This document shows positions 16,587 through 23,718 of a stretch of 53,419 nt of DNA, one piece after another. The stretch's first letter is position 1, and the number at the start of each line of letters is the position of its first letter. The stretch is from Burkholderiales bacterium (lineage in GTDB: Bacteria > Pseudomonadota > Gammaproteobacteria > Burkholderiales > Usitatibacteraceae). The stretch spans positions 1-53,419 of the forward strand of contig JANYBL010000062.1 in NCBI GenBank assembly GCA_025360815.1, in the 5' to 3' direction. The notes under the pieces were generated by a model. That model searched no databases and was not told the origin of the DNA. It saw only the letters and a list, made by a program, of their open reading frames with translations. Both the position numbers and the translations under genes were made by a program.

Positions 16587-17470
16587 GCGTAGGTTCCCTT
16601 CATCGTGGCAACGAATAGATCGGCAATGCCGGGCGCTCTGGTTTCCCCTAAAGCGTTGACAGCATCTGCACTGGTGTTATGCGTTGCGGTATCAAAGATC
16701 ATTACTGATTTTCCAAATACTTGTCGTTCATCGATCGGCTTGAGCGCTAATGCGGCGTCACGATTGTCGGCTGGGACCATCACCTCAATAAAGCGTTCGG
16801 CAATTTCATCCATGCTGGCCGAGAGCGTGATTTTGCCTTCGCGGATGAACATCAGATCGCTCAGAATATGTTCGATCTCCTCGACTTGATGGGTGGTGAC
16901 AATGATCGTTTTGTTTTCATCAAAATAATCTTCGAGCAAGTTTTGATAAAACTGTTTTCGATACAAAATATCGAGCCCCAACGTGGGCTCATCCAGCACC
17001 AACAGCCTTGCGTCAATCGCCATGACCAGCGCCAAATGTAGCTGCACAATCATACCTTTCGACATCTCTTTGACCTTCATCGCAGGCTTTAATTTGGTGT
17101 TTTGAATGTAGCGTTCTGCTTTCGCACGGTCAAATTTTGGATGAACGCCCGCGACAAAATCAATCGCCTCGCGCACACGAATCCAGCGCGGCAGCACGGC
17201 AACATCGGCAATAAAGCTGACTTGTTTCATCAATTCGTCGCGCTCGGTGCGCGGGTCTAGTCCCAGCACCTTTAGCTCACCCTCAAACGGCACTAGGCCG
17301 AGCATTGCTTTCAGCGTTGTCGTTTTGCCGGAACCGTTGGGGCCGATCAAACCCACTATTCGGCCTGCTGGGATTTTGAAGGAAATATTGTCAACCGCGA
17401 CCGATTTGCCGTAGCGCTTGGTGAGGCTTCTCGCATCGATCACGAAGTCTGTGAGGTTTGTATCAACCAT
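16583..17470 (-). CDS. ABC exporter ATP-binding subunit
   Basis: The 295-residue nucleotide-binding protein energises the adjacent permease. Walker A is GLIGPNGSGKTTTLKA near residue 42. The signature is degenerate: MSKGMIVQLHLALVMAID in place of LSGGQ. Walker B is LLVLDEPTLGLD near 165, and the switch His lies in IIVTTHQVEEIEHIL. A C-terminal extension of about 70 residues follows the ATPase core. The gene start overlaps the end of the GntR gene by 8 nt and its end overlaps the permease start by 4 nt: a three-gene operon. The transported compound cannot be inferred. Confidence 0.92.
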   Translation of the reverse strand: MVDTNLTDFVIDARSLTKRYGKSVAVDNISFKIPAGRIVGLIGPNGSGKTTTLKAMLGLVPFEGELKVLGLDPRTERDELMKQVSFIADVAVLPRWIRVREAIDFVAGVHPKFDRAKAERYIQNTKLKPAMKVKEMSKGMIVQLHLALVMAIDARLLVLDEPTLGLDILYRKQFYQNLLEDYFDENKTIIVTTHQVEEIEHILSDLMFIREGKITLSASMDEIAERFIEVMVPADNRDAALALKPIDERQVFGKSVMIFDTATHNTSADAVNALGETRAPGIADLFVATMKGTYA

Positions 17471-17834
17471 TTTTTTCTCCCCGCTTTGTGGCTAGCAACA
17501 GATCGCTCGCGTTTAAACCCAGGCGATTCAAACGCTCTATCACGGCCGGCCATTCTTCGTTCAGAAAGCGGGTTCGTTCACTATCCAATAATTTCTCACG
17601 GGCGCCGTCGATCATGTACATGCCAAGCCCTCTCTTTTTTTCAACTAATTGTTCGTCGGCCAGTTCTTGATAGGCGCGCGATACGGTGATGGGATTCAGC
17701 TGAAAATCAGCCGCGATCTTCCTCACCGAGGGCAGCGCATCCCCTGGCTTCAGCAAGCCATCGAGCATCATTTCGACCACGCGGGCTTTGAGTTGCCGAT
17801 AAATCGGCGTGTTGTCGTGCCAGTCGGCATTCAT
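17463..17834 (-). CDS. GntR-family regulator, YtrA subfamily
   Basis: The 123-residue regulator has a winged helix typical of GntR: PIYRQLKARVVEMMLDG, LPSVRKIAADFQLNPITVSRAYQEL and VEKKRGLGMYMIDGARE. The short C-terminal part with no ligand domain is the YtrA pattern, in which the regulator represses its own ABC exporter operon. The start at 17834 was preferred because GGAG lies 9 nt upstream; ATG 17849 and others further up add unlikely residues. It is the first gene of the operon with the ATPase and permease, so autoregulation is likely. Confidence 0.88.
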   Translation of the reverse strand: MNADWHDNTPIYRQLKARVVEMMLDGLLKPGDALPSVRKIAADFQLNPITVSRAYQELADEQLVEKKRGLGMYMIDGAREKLLDSERTRFLNEEWPAVIERLNRLGLNASDLLLATKRGEKNG

Positions 17835-18012
17835 TGTTCCGGTCTCCATGTTTCGAGTCCCTGCGGTTTGCGGTAAATGAATTACAACGCCCGAGTGACA
17901 CACAATTAGCAAAATGGTGATTTAGTTAACCATAACACCAACTAAGCCTTTCAACCAGTAAACCGAAAATGGTGCGACATGCTTTTTCCCAACCGGCATT
18001 TTCGCTCGCGTC

Positions 18013-18204
18013 TCAACGCCCCAAGCGCAACAGCCTTGATGGCAGCAGCACCAGCGCTCGCAAAAGATCAAACACGCCCTCCACCGCAAGGCCAACGAGG
18101 CGAAACGGTAAGGAAAGTAGCCAGAAAAGTGGGTACAGCAGTAGCGCCAGCAAAGCGAGCGGCCAACAAAGTACAAAAAGAAGGAGCCAGAGTACAAGTT
18201 TCAT
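18013..18204 (-). CDS. Small hydrophobic membrane protein
   Basis: The 63-residue protein begins MKLVLWLLLFVLCWPLALLA and has one or two hydrophobic helices followed by an amphipathic tail RALVLLPSRLLRLGR. An AAGGA ribosome-binding site stands 7 nt before the ATG at 18204, which decides the start; the longer open frame up to 18399 is not needed. No family is recognised beyond general similarity to small inner-membrane proteins. Its neighbours give no clue. Confidence 0.65.
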   Translation of the reverse strand: MKLVLWLLLFVLCWPLALLALLLYPLFWLLSLPFRLVGLAVEGVFDLLRALVLLPSRLLRLGR

Positions 18205-18527
18205 TGCAATCCTTTCAGTCATGATTGCTGCCGAATCGGTTTGTTCATGCAAGCAATAGCGATCTAGCTTAAAGCTTAAGCAGCTGATCGCGGATAACAT
18301 CCCGACAGAATGCAAAGAATGGGTGGTGAATTGCAGATGGCATTGAAGGCAGCAGTGCAAATTTTTCCAGATGGTCGCGACAGCACAAAAGAGACGCAAC
18401 TGCGTCTCCTTTGCTTGTTACTTCTACTTTGCAGGTGCTGAGCGCTTAATCTGCCCGGCCAATTCAACGATGCACTGCGAACAATGCGTATTGCCGCTCA
18501 AATTGGCGGTGATCGAAGCGCTAGCGA
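18205..18527. other. Intergenic region with a terminator and a possible short CxxC peptide
   Basis: This 323-nt stretch between the small membrane protein and the fasciclin gene holds a minus-strand terminator at 18386-18408. A minus-strand open frame of 25 codons runs from TTG 18501 to the stop at 18424 and encodes a peptide with GNTHCSQCIVELAG. It could be a small protein or the tail of a lost gene. No ribosome-binding site is seen. Confidence 0.4.
18386..18408 (-). terminator. Rho-independent terminator downstream of the fasciclin gene
   Basis: A perfect 8-bp stem GAGACGCA / TGCGTCTC (18391-18398 and 18401-18408) with a 2-nt centre is followed on the minus strand by TTTTGTG. It lies 120 nt after the fasciclin stop, which leaves room for a short transcript segment between them. 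Confidence 0.75.
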
Positions 18528-18992
18528 TTACGGGATCAGCACGGTATCAATTGCATGAATGACGCCATTTGATGCCGCCACATCGGTTTTAATCACTTTA
18601 GCGTTGTTGACCGTGACACCTTTGTCAGTCGTGATCTTAAGCACTTTACCGTTTACGGTTGGCGCTTCACCGGCCTTTACGTCTTTAGCCATCACCAGTG
18701 CCGGGACGACGTGGTATGTCAGTACTGCGGCGAGCTTGGCTTTATCTTTTAACAAGGCATCCAAATCGGCTTTCGGGATTTTGGCAAACGCTTCATCAGT
18801 CGGAGCGAACACGGTGAATGGGCCCTTGCCTTTTAATGTATCAACCAAACCGGCTGCCTGTACTGCGGTAACCAGCGTTTTGAAATTGCCAGCTGCGACG
18901 GCAGTGTCCACAATATCTTTTGCCGCCAAAGCGAATGTGGATGAGATGGCCAGACCTGCACCAACAACTAAAGAAATTAACGAGCGATTCAT
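18528..18992 (-). CDS. Secreted fasciclin (FAS1) domain protein
   Basis: The 154-residue exported protein has a signal peptide [20 protein letters not shown] ending ALA-A. A single FAS1 domain follows, with [36 protein letters not shown] and [12 protein letters not shown], the H2-type motif, then [12 protein letters not shown] at the C-terminus. Such small periplasmic or secreted proteins (MPB70-like) mediate adhesion or surface interactions; the role here is unproven. The start at 18992 has GGAG 7 nt upstream, so an 18-residue N-terminal extension was rejected. It is monocistronic, with a terminator 120 nt downstream. Confidence 0.93.
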   Translation of the reverse strand: MNRSLISLVVGAGLAISSTFALAAKDIVDTAVAAGNFKTLVTAVQAAGLVDTLKGKGPFTVFAPTDEAFAKIPKADLDALLKDKAKLAAVLTYHVVPALVMAKDVKAGEAPTVNGKVLKITTDKGVTVNNAKVIKTDVAASNGVIHAIDTVLIP

Positions 18993-19390
18993 GGTGAACT
19001 CCAAAATAGAAAAATTAAATCGTGAAAACGATGAGTGAGTTTGCAAGGATTTACCGAACCAACCGCGAAACCTGCGCGAAAATCAAATTCCAAGCCAATA
19101 TCGCTCAGAGTCACGTGGATTTAGTGAACGTCCATTGCAATAACGATCCGCTGTTTTGATGTAAAAATTTAGCTAAAAATACACCGGCTAGTCGGTTCGT
19201 GACTATTTAGTCTGTATCCATACTGGAAAGTTCAAAAATTGTTATTTTTGATGAAAGTGCCCGCCAAGCCTAGTACTCGGCCTATTTTTTGGGGCGCACA
19301 GATGGGCGCGGCTGTTCAACGATGCGCCGCTAAGCCACGAGTGGACGGAAGATCGGAACGCGCCTGAGACGGGACGATGGTGCTAAAAAG
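18993..19390. other. Intergenic region with two inverted repeats upstream of the fasciclin gene
   Basis: No gene is supported in these 398 nt. They contain GACTA-TT-TAGTC at 19201-19212 and a perfect 8-bp inverted repeat TCAAAAAT-TGTT-ATTTTTGA at 19232-19251, 240 nt before the fasciclin start. They may be regulatory or act as a terminator of sbtB, which ends at 19391. The function is unknown. Confidence 0.5.
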
Positions 19391-19693
19391 TTAAAATTTT
19401 TCCCGGCGCACAACCGACACATCGTTAAAAAAAAGCGATAAAGAGAAGTTCTTCGCGTAAGTTGCCAAAATATGCGCGGCAATCTTATCGGCAATAGCTT
19501 CATCGCAAACGACCTCCATCCGGATTGAGCGATCCCCTTCCCACGCCGCTTCGCGCTCACCGCTACCGCCGCCGCCGCGGACGTCGGCGATGGTGTATCC
19601 CAATGCGCCGAATTGTTTGATATCGCGCACCAAAAATTTTTCGAGCGCCGATTCGCCAATCACTACCAGCAATTTTTTAGGATGTGTTTGCAT
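19391..19693 (-). CDS. SbtB-like PII-family regulator
   Basis: The 100-residue PII-like protein contains KKLLVVIGESALEKFLVRDI, then LGYTIADVRGGGGSGERE at the T-loop position, and a long helix AIADKIAAHILATYAK: the ferredoxin-like fold of the PII/SbtB group. Cyanobacterial SbtB binds cyclic AMP or adenine nucleotides and closes the bicarbonate transporter SbtA. The C-terminal CGPEGC redox loop of cyanobacterial SbtB is absent here. It lies 61 nt downstream of the SbtA-like gene on the same strand, so control of that transporter is a strong inference. ATG 19693 was chosen; the longer open frame lies inside the transporter gene. Confidence 0.85.
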   Translation of the reverse strand: MQTHPKKLLVVIGESALEKFLVRDIKQFGALGYTIADVRGGGGSGEREAAWEGDRSIRMEVVCDEAIADKIAAHILATYAKNFSLSLFFNDVSVVRREKF

Positions 19694-19754
19694 AATGTTT
19701 GTTGTGCAGTTTTTTGTCGTTTTGTTTACGTTTTTGTGTGCGTAGGTGAGGATT

Positions 19755-20765
19755 TTAAGCGTGTAGGCGCTTGGCAATTTCAAAATAGAGCGGGATGCCA
19801 AACGTAAGATTAAACGGGAAGGTAATCCCCAAGGCCACGCCAATCGATAGCGATGGATTGGCTTCTGGTAGCGCGATGCGTAATGCCGCTGGTGCCGCAA
19901 TATAAGACGCGCTGGCGGCCAAAATGGCAAGCAGCGTTGTGCCGCCCAACGACAAGCCAACGGCATAACCGACCGTGGCGCCAATGACTGAAAACGCCAT
20001 TGGCGCTGCGACACCAAAGACAATCAAAAACGGGCCGGCCCGTTTTAAATCAGCCACCCGCCCCGCCGCAACCAGCCCCATTTCGAGCAAAAACAGCGCG
20101 AGCACACCTTTAAACAAATCAAAAAATAAGCCGCGCATCGGATCAATCCCCTGCGGCCCAGCGAACCAGCCAATCAACAGCCCGCCCACTAACAAGACGA
20201 CTGATTTCCCCAAGAAAATCTCGTGTGCCAACATCCGCCAACGCGTTCCGTTCGAGGCGCCCATGCGGGTCTCAGTCGAACCGCCCAAGCGGACGTCCCC
20301 CGGCGAGTCAGACGAATCGGGCAGCTCGCGCTTCGCCAGCATTCGCGCTAGCACGATGCCGACTACAATCCCCGGCACTTCCATCAGTGCCACAAACAAT
20401 GGCATATATTCTTCGTATGCAACACCCCGCTTCAACACAAATGCCAACCCAACCGCGAATGTCACCACACTCACCGAACCGTAATGCGCGGCGATCGCTG
20501 CTGAATCGACATTGCTCAATTTACCGACAAACCGTAGCACCGGGTAGGCTAGCAACGGCAGCGTTGCGCCCATTGCAATCGCGGCAAATGCCTGCGGCGC
20601 AATGGTTAGAATCGGATGCTTCGCCAACTCAACACCACCCTTGAGGCCAATAGCCAGCAGCAAATAAATCGAGAGTGTTTCATACAGCGCCTCGGGTAGC
20701 TTTAAGTCGCTCTTGGCGAGCTTCGCGACGACGCCGAGGAGAAAAAAGAGGACTACTGGATCCAT
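19755..20765 (-). CDS. SbtA-like sodium-dependent bicarbonate transporter
   Basis: The 336-residue polytopic protein is of the SbtA family (DUF897), Na+/HCO3- symporters best known from cyanobacteria. Family features include MDPVVLFFLLGVVAKLAKSD, IYLLLAIGLKGGVELAKHP, AAIAAHYGSVSVVTFAVG and SASYIAAPAALRIALPEAN, with the inverted repeat of five helices each. A hydrophilic loop at about 165-195 is where SbtB docks in cyanobacteria. ATG 20765 is preferred; upstream is pyrimidine-rich with no Shine-Dalgarno, so translation initiation is unusual. No carboxysome or Rubisco gene is in the window. Supplying bicarbonate to carboxylases is plausible but not shown. Confidence 0.88.
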   Translation of the reverse strand: MDPVVLFFLLGVVAKLAKSDLKLPEALYETLSIYLLLAIGLKGGVELAKHPILTIAPQAFAAIAMGATLPLLAYPVLRFVGKLSNVDSAAIAAHYGSVSVVTFAVGLAFVLKRGVAYEEYMPLFVALMEVPGIVVGIVLARMLAKRELPDSSDSPGDVRLGGSTETRMGASNGTRWRMLAHEIFLGKSVVLLVGGLLIGWFAGPQGIDPMRGLFFDLFKGVLALFLLEMGLVAAGRVADLKRAGPFLIVFGVAAPMAFSVIGATVGYAVGLSLGGTTLLAILAASASYIAAPAALRIALPEANPSLSIGVALGITFPFNLTFGIPLYFEIAKRLHA

Positions 20766-20968
20766 AAATTTAGGAGGAGGGCGGGGTTTTGTCAAAAGAT
20801 CGCCTGATGTTACACGTTACACGCAAATCATAGGGCACTAGATTTGCGGTTGCCATTTCATTAACAATGTGGAAAGCCAGCAAAGATGAAACGTTTAAGC
20901 GGGTTTATCCTTTCAGGCTTGTCGAGCTGCATCCCATTGCGGGCTAGCCATTTATTGGGCGACCGGAT

Positions 20969-22092
20969 TCAATCATCGCGCTTGCGAAATGCCCACCAGC
21001 CGATCCCTAGCGTTAGGCTGGCGACAAGGCTGACGACGATCCAAAAGCCGCTTTGATCTTGCGCCAGCGGGATACCGCCGACGTTCATGCCAAATAGTCC
21101 GGCAATCATGTTCACCGGTAGTGCGAGCACTGTGAAAATCGACAACACGAATAGGCTGCGATTGTTCTGTTCTTGCACGCGAGCAGAAATTTCTTCTTGC
21201 AGTAATTTAATGCGTTCTTGCAGCGAGTCGATGTCGCTCAGCGAAACTGAGAACTCCTCAGTCGATTGCCGCAGTTCTGCCACGTCGTCTTCTGACATCC
21301 ATGAGGGGGGCGGTTGAGCAGCCGGAACAGTGCGGCGGGTTCAGGGGCCAACAACCGTTTGAGCCTGACCAACACGCGGCGCAACTGGCCAAGATTAGCG
21401 CGCTTCGTTCGCTGCGACTCGGCCGCGTCCGCGAGCAAATCATCTTCAATCGTATCGACGCGGCCAATCGAATTTCGCACAATGGTAACGAGTACGTCAG
21501 CTTGATCGCGCAACAAATGAATGAGCAACGATGTGGTAGACGGGAAGCGCTCGCCCGTTTTCACCGCCACTCGCAAACGATCAATCGAACGCAGCGATTT
21601 GCTGCGTGCTGTCACCAAGAATCGTGGTCCCACGCTTAACACCAAAGTTGAAATATGCGATGCATCAAATGAAAAATCAAACAGAACATCATTCAACACC
21701 GCGATCAATTGATCATCTGCAAACTCAACCCGCGTCGAGCGCGACCCTTCTCGCAAGGTTTCATAAAACAGCGGTGACAGCGTCATATGACGCTCCAGCC
21801 AAAGAATGGCGGCGGCATTGGCCAGATTAAAATGGAGCCAGGCAAAACCATTCGCAGAAGCGTCGGAAGGTGTCAAGCCAGCTACTGATTGCTCGGCTGC
21901 CGCCGTAGATAGCCACGCCAGCGCTTGCTCGGCGGTGATAGGCAAGCCGCCTAATTCAGCGGTATTGGCGGGATCATTTTCTAAGTCTCGCGCGCCGTAC
22001 GAAAACAAGAAACCACAGACCAATCCGTTTGGGTCAGAGCCATATGTATTTGACGCGGTTGAAATTGCGGTTGAACGCGCTGCAGTGCTCAT
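20969..22092 (-). pseudogene. ZntB/CorA-type metal transporter, broken by a single-base frameshift
   Basis: Two frames together make one CorA-superfamily protein close to ZntB, the zinc transporter. The first (22092 down to about 21300) holds the cytosolic domain from FAWLHFNLANAAAILWL to LLAPEPAALFRLLNRPP. The second (21298 down to 20969) continues with MSEDDVAELRQSTEEFSVSL, the two membrane segments and the GMNVGG pore motif. The frame breaks in a run of six C on the minus strand (21305-21310 on plus). A seventh C would give NRPPSWMSEDD, as in intact relatives. This is a real disruption, a slip site allowing phase variation, or a sequencing error; sequence alone cannot decide. Confidence 0.85.
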
Positions 22093-22285
22093 GGGGCCCC
22101 AAAAGAAATGCCGCCTAAGAAAAAATGGCAACAACATGGCAACCATGCCATAAATTTATGACACGCGCGTTTCGTCCGGGCAGTCAAGTGGCTCATTTTG
22201 CGCCGATTTAGGGAAGCGCAACCAGCGACCGCAAATGCGATAATGTAAGCCGCTTATCAAACTTCATTAACGGACTTGTGCTGCC

Positions 22286-23350
22286 ATGATCGCTCTAAAA
22301 AACGATACCTTCCTCCGCGCCTTAATGCGCGAGCCGACCGAATACACACCCATTTGGATCATGCGCCAAGCGGGGCGCTATTTGCCCGAGTACAAGGCTA
22401 CCCGCGCCCGCGCGGGCAGTTTCCTCGGACTGGCAAAAAGTCCGGATTACTGTACAGAAGTTACACTGCAGCCGTTGGATCGCTTCCCGCTTGATGCTGC
22501 CATTCTATTTTCGGATATTTTAACGGTGCCGGACGCGATGGGTCTGGGGCTCTATTTTGCTGAAGGAGAAGGACCGAAGTTTGAACGCCCAATTCGCACC
22601 GAAGCGGATGTGAAAAAACTGCCCTTGGCAGATATGGGTTCGCTCCAGTACGTGACCGATGCGGTCCGCCAAATTCGCGGCGCGCTGGATCGGCGCGTAC
22701 CGCTTATTGGCTTCTCCGGCAGCCCGTTTACGCTGGCCTGTTACATGATCGAGGGCGGCGGCTCTGACGATTTTGCCCGGGTTAAAACAATGATGTTCCA
22801 GCGACCGGATTTACTCCACGCGATATTGGAAAAAAATACGGAGAGTGTGATTGCGTATTTGAATGCGCAGATTGATGCGGGCGCGGAAGCGGTGCAATTA
22901 TTTGACACCTGGGGCGGCGCGTTGTCGCACCATGCCTATCAGGAATTCTCTCTTCAGTACGCAAAACGTGTCATGGCTGGCCTTAAACGTGAAAACGAAG
23001 GCCGCGTGGTGCCGCGTATTTTCTTTACCAAGGGCGGCGGCCTGTGGCTGGAATCGATGGCAGAATCAGGCGCGGACGCGCTGGGTTTGGATTGGACAAT
23101 TCATATCGGCGAGGCCAAAAAACGGGTCGGAGACAAGGTCGCGTTGCAGGGAAACCTCGATCCACTGACGCTATTTGCACCGGTGGATGTCATTGCTCGC
23201 GAAGCGGAACGGGTGTTAAGCGATTTTGCCTATGACCAAAACGCAACAGGGCATGTGTTCAACCTAGGACACGGGATTTCGCAATTTACGGATCCCGCCC
23301 ATGTGGAAGCACTTGTTCACGCCGTACACCGCGCCCGCACTGGGATGTAG
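22286..23350 (+). CDS. hemE: Uroporphyrinogen decarboxylase
   Basis: HemE decarboxylates the four acetate side chains of uroporphyrinogen III to give coproporphyrinogen III in haem synthesis; it acts in the cytosol. The 354 residues contain [15 protein letters not shown] near residue 23, where the Arg residues bind substrate, then [18 protein letters not shown] with the catalytic Asp, and [14 protein letters not shown] with late [13 protein letters not shown]. The length and start are normal. The gene is divergent from the broken zntB. A strong A/T inverted repeat lies just after the stop. Confidence 0.98.
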   Translation: MIALKNDTFLRALMREPTEYTPIWIMRQAGRYLPEYKATRARAGSFLGLAKSPDYCTEVTLQPLDRFPLDAAILFSDILTVPDAMGLGLYFAEGEGPKFERPIRTEADVKKLPLADMGSLQYVTDAVRQIRGALDRRVPLIGFSGSPFTLACYMIEGGGSDDFARVKTMMFQRPDLLHAILEKNTESVIAYLNAQIDAGAEAVQLFDTWGGALSHHAYQEFSLQYAKRVMAGLKRENEGRVVPRIFFTKGGGLWLESMAESGADALGLDWTIHIGEAKKRVGDKVALQGNLDPLTLFAPVDVIAREAERVLSDFAYDQNATGHVFNLGHGISQFTDPAHVEALVHAVHRARTGM

Positions 23351-23718
23351 CGTTTTTCGAGCCTGTCAAGGAAACTTTTTTGGCAATACGCCAAAAAAAT
23401 GCTTGCTTATGCACAGAAGCCTCGTTCTCACACTATAGCGATGATTTTTATGAAGTCGGTATAAGTATTTGCTCTAACTCCATCATTTTATTAAGCTTTA
23501 TTATTAATTTTGCTTTTTTTAGGCGCATTGTGATGAGGCTATTCTGTCGCTGATCGATATCAAATCGTGAGCTATGCACAAAGTTATCCACAGCCCGCTT
23601 TTGCAACGTCGAACCGTGTAAATGCGATTCTCTAAAGTCCGCGCCAGTACTGGGTTTCCCGATATTGAGTCGGTTTGCCAACTTCTTGGCCAATTAGTTT
23701 TCATCGCGAAAAGTCACC
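23351..23718. other. hemE-priA intergenic region with DnaA-box-like sites and an AT-rich stretch
   Basis: No credible gene is present. TTATGCACA (23407-23415) and TTATCCACA (23584-23592) match the DnaA-box consensus TTATNCACA. CTATGCACA (23572-23580) differs at one base and lies 12 bp upstream of the second, in the same orientation. An AT-rich stretch at about 23483-23521 lies between them. This layout resembles an origin or a DnaA-controlled promoter; function is unproven. Confidence 0.5.
23376..23398. repeat. Perfect 9-bp inverted repeat after hemE
   Basis: TTTTTTGGC (23376-23384) and GCCAAAAAA (23390-23398) flank AATAC. The stem is mostly A-T, and no T-run follows on plus, so it is not a standard terminator. 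Confidence 0.6.

Noticed and set aside
23376-23398. Intrinsic terminator of hemE
   Set aside because: The stem has T's on the 5' side and A's on the 3' side, with no T-run after it.
23448-23693. Minus-strand open frame of 81 codons between hemE and priA
   Set aside because: TTG start with no ribosome-binding site and no family. It overlaps the DnaA-box region, which explains the sequence better.
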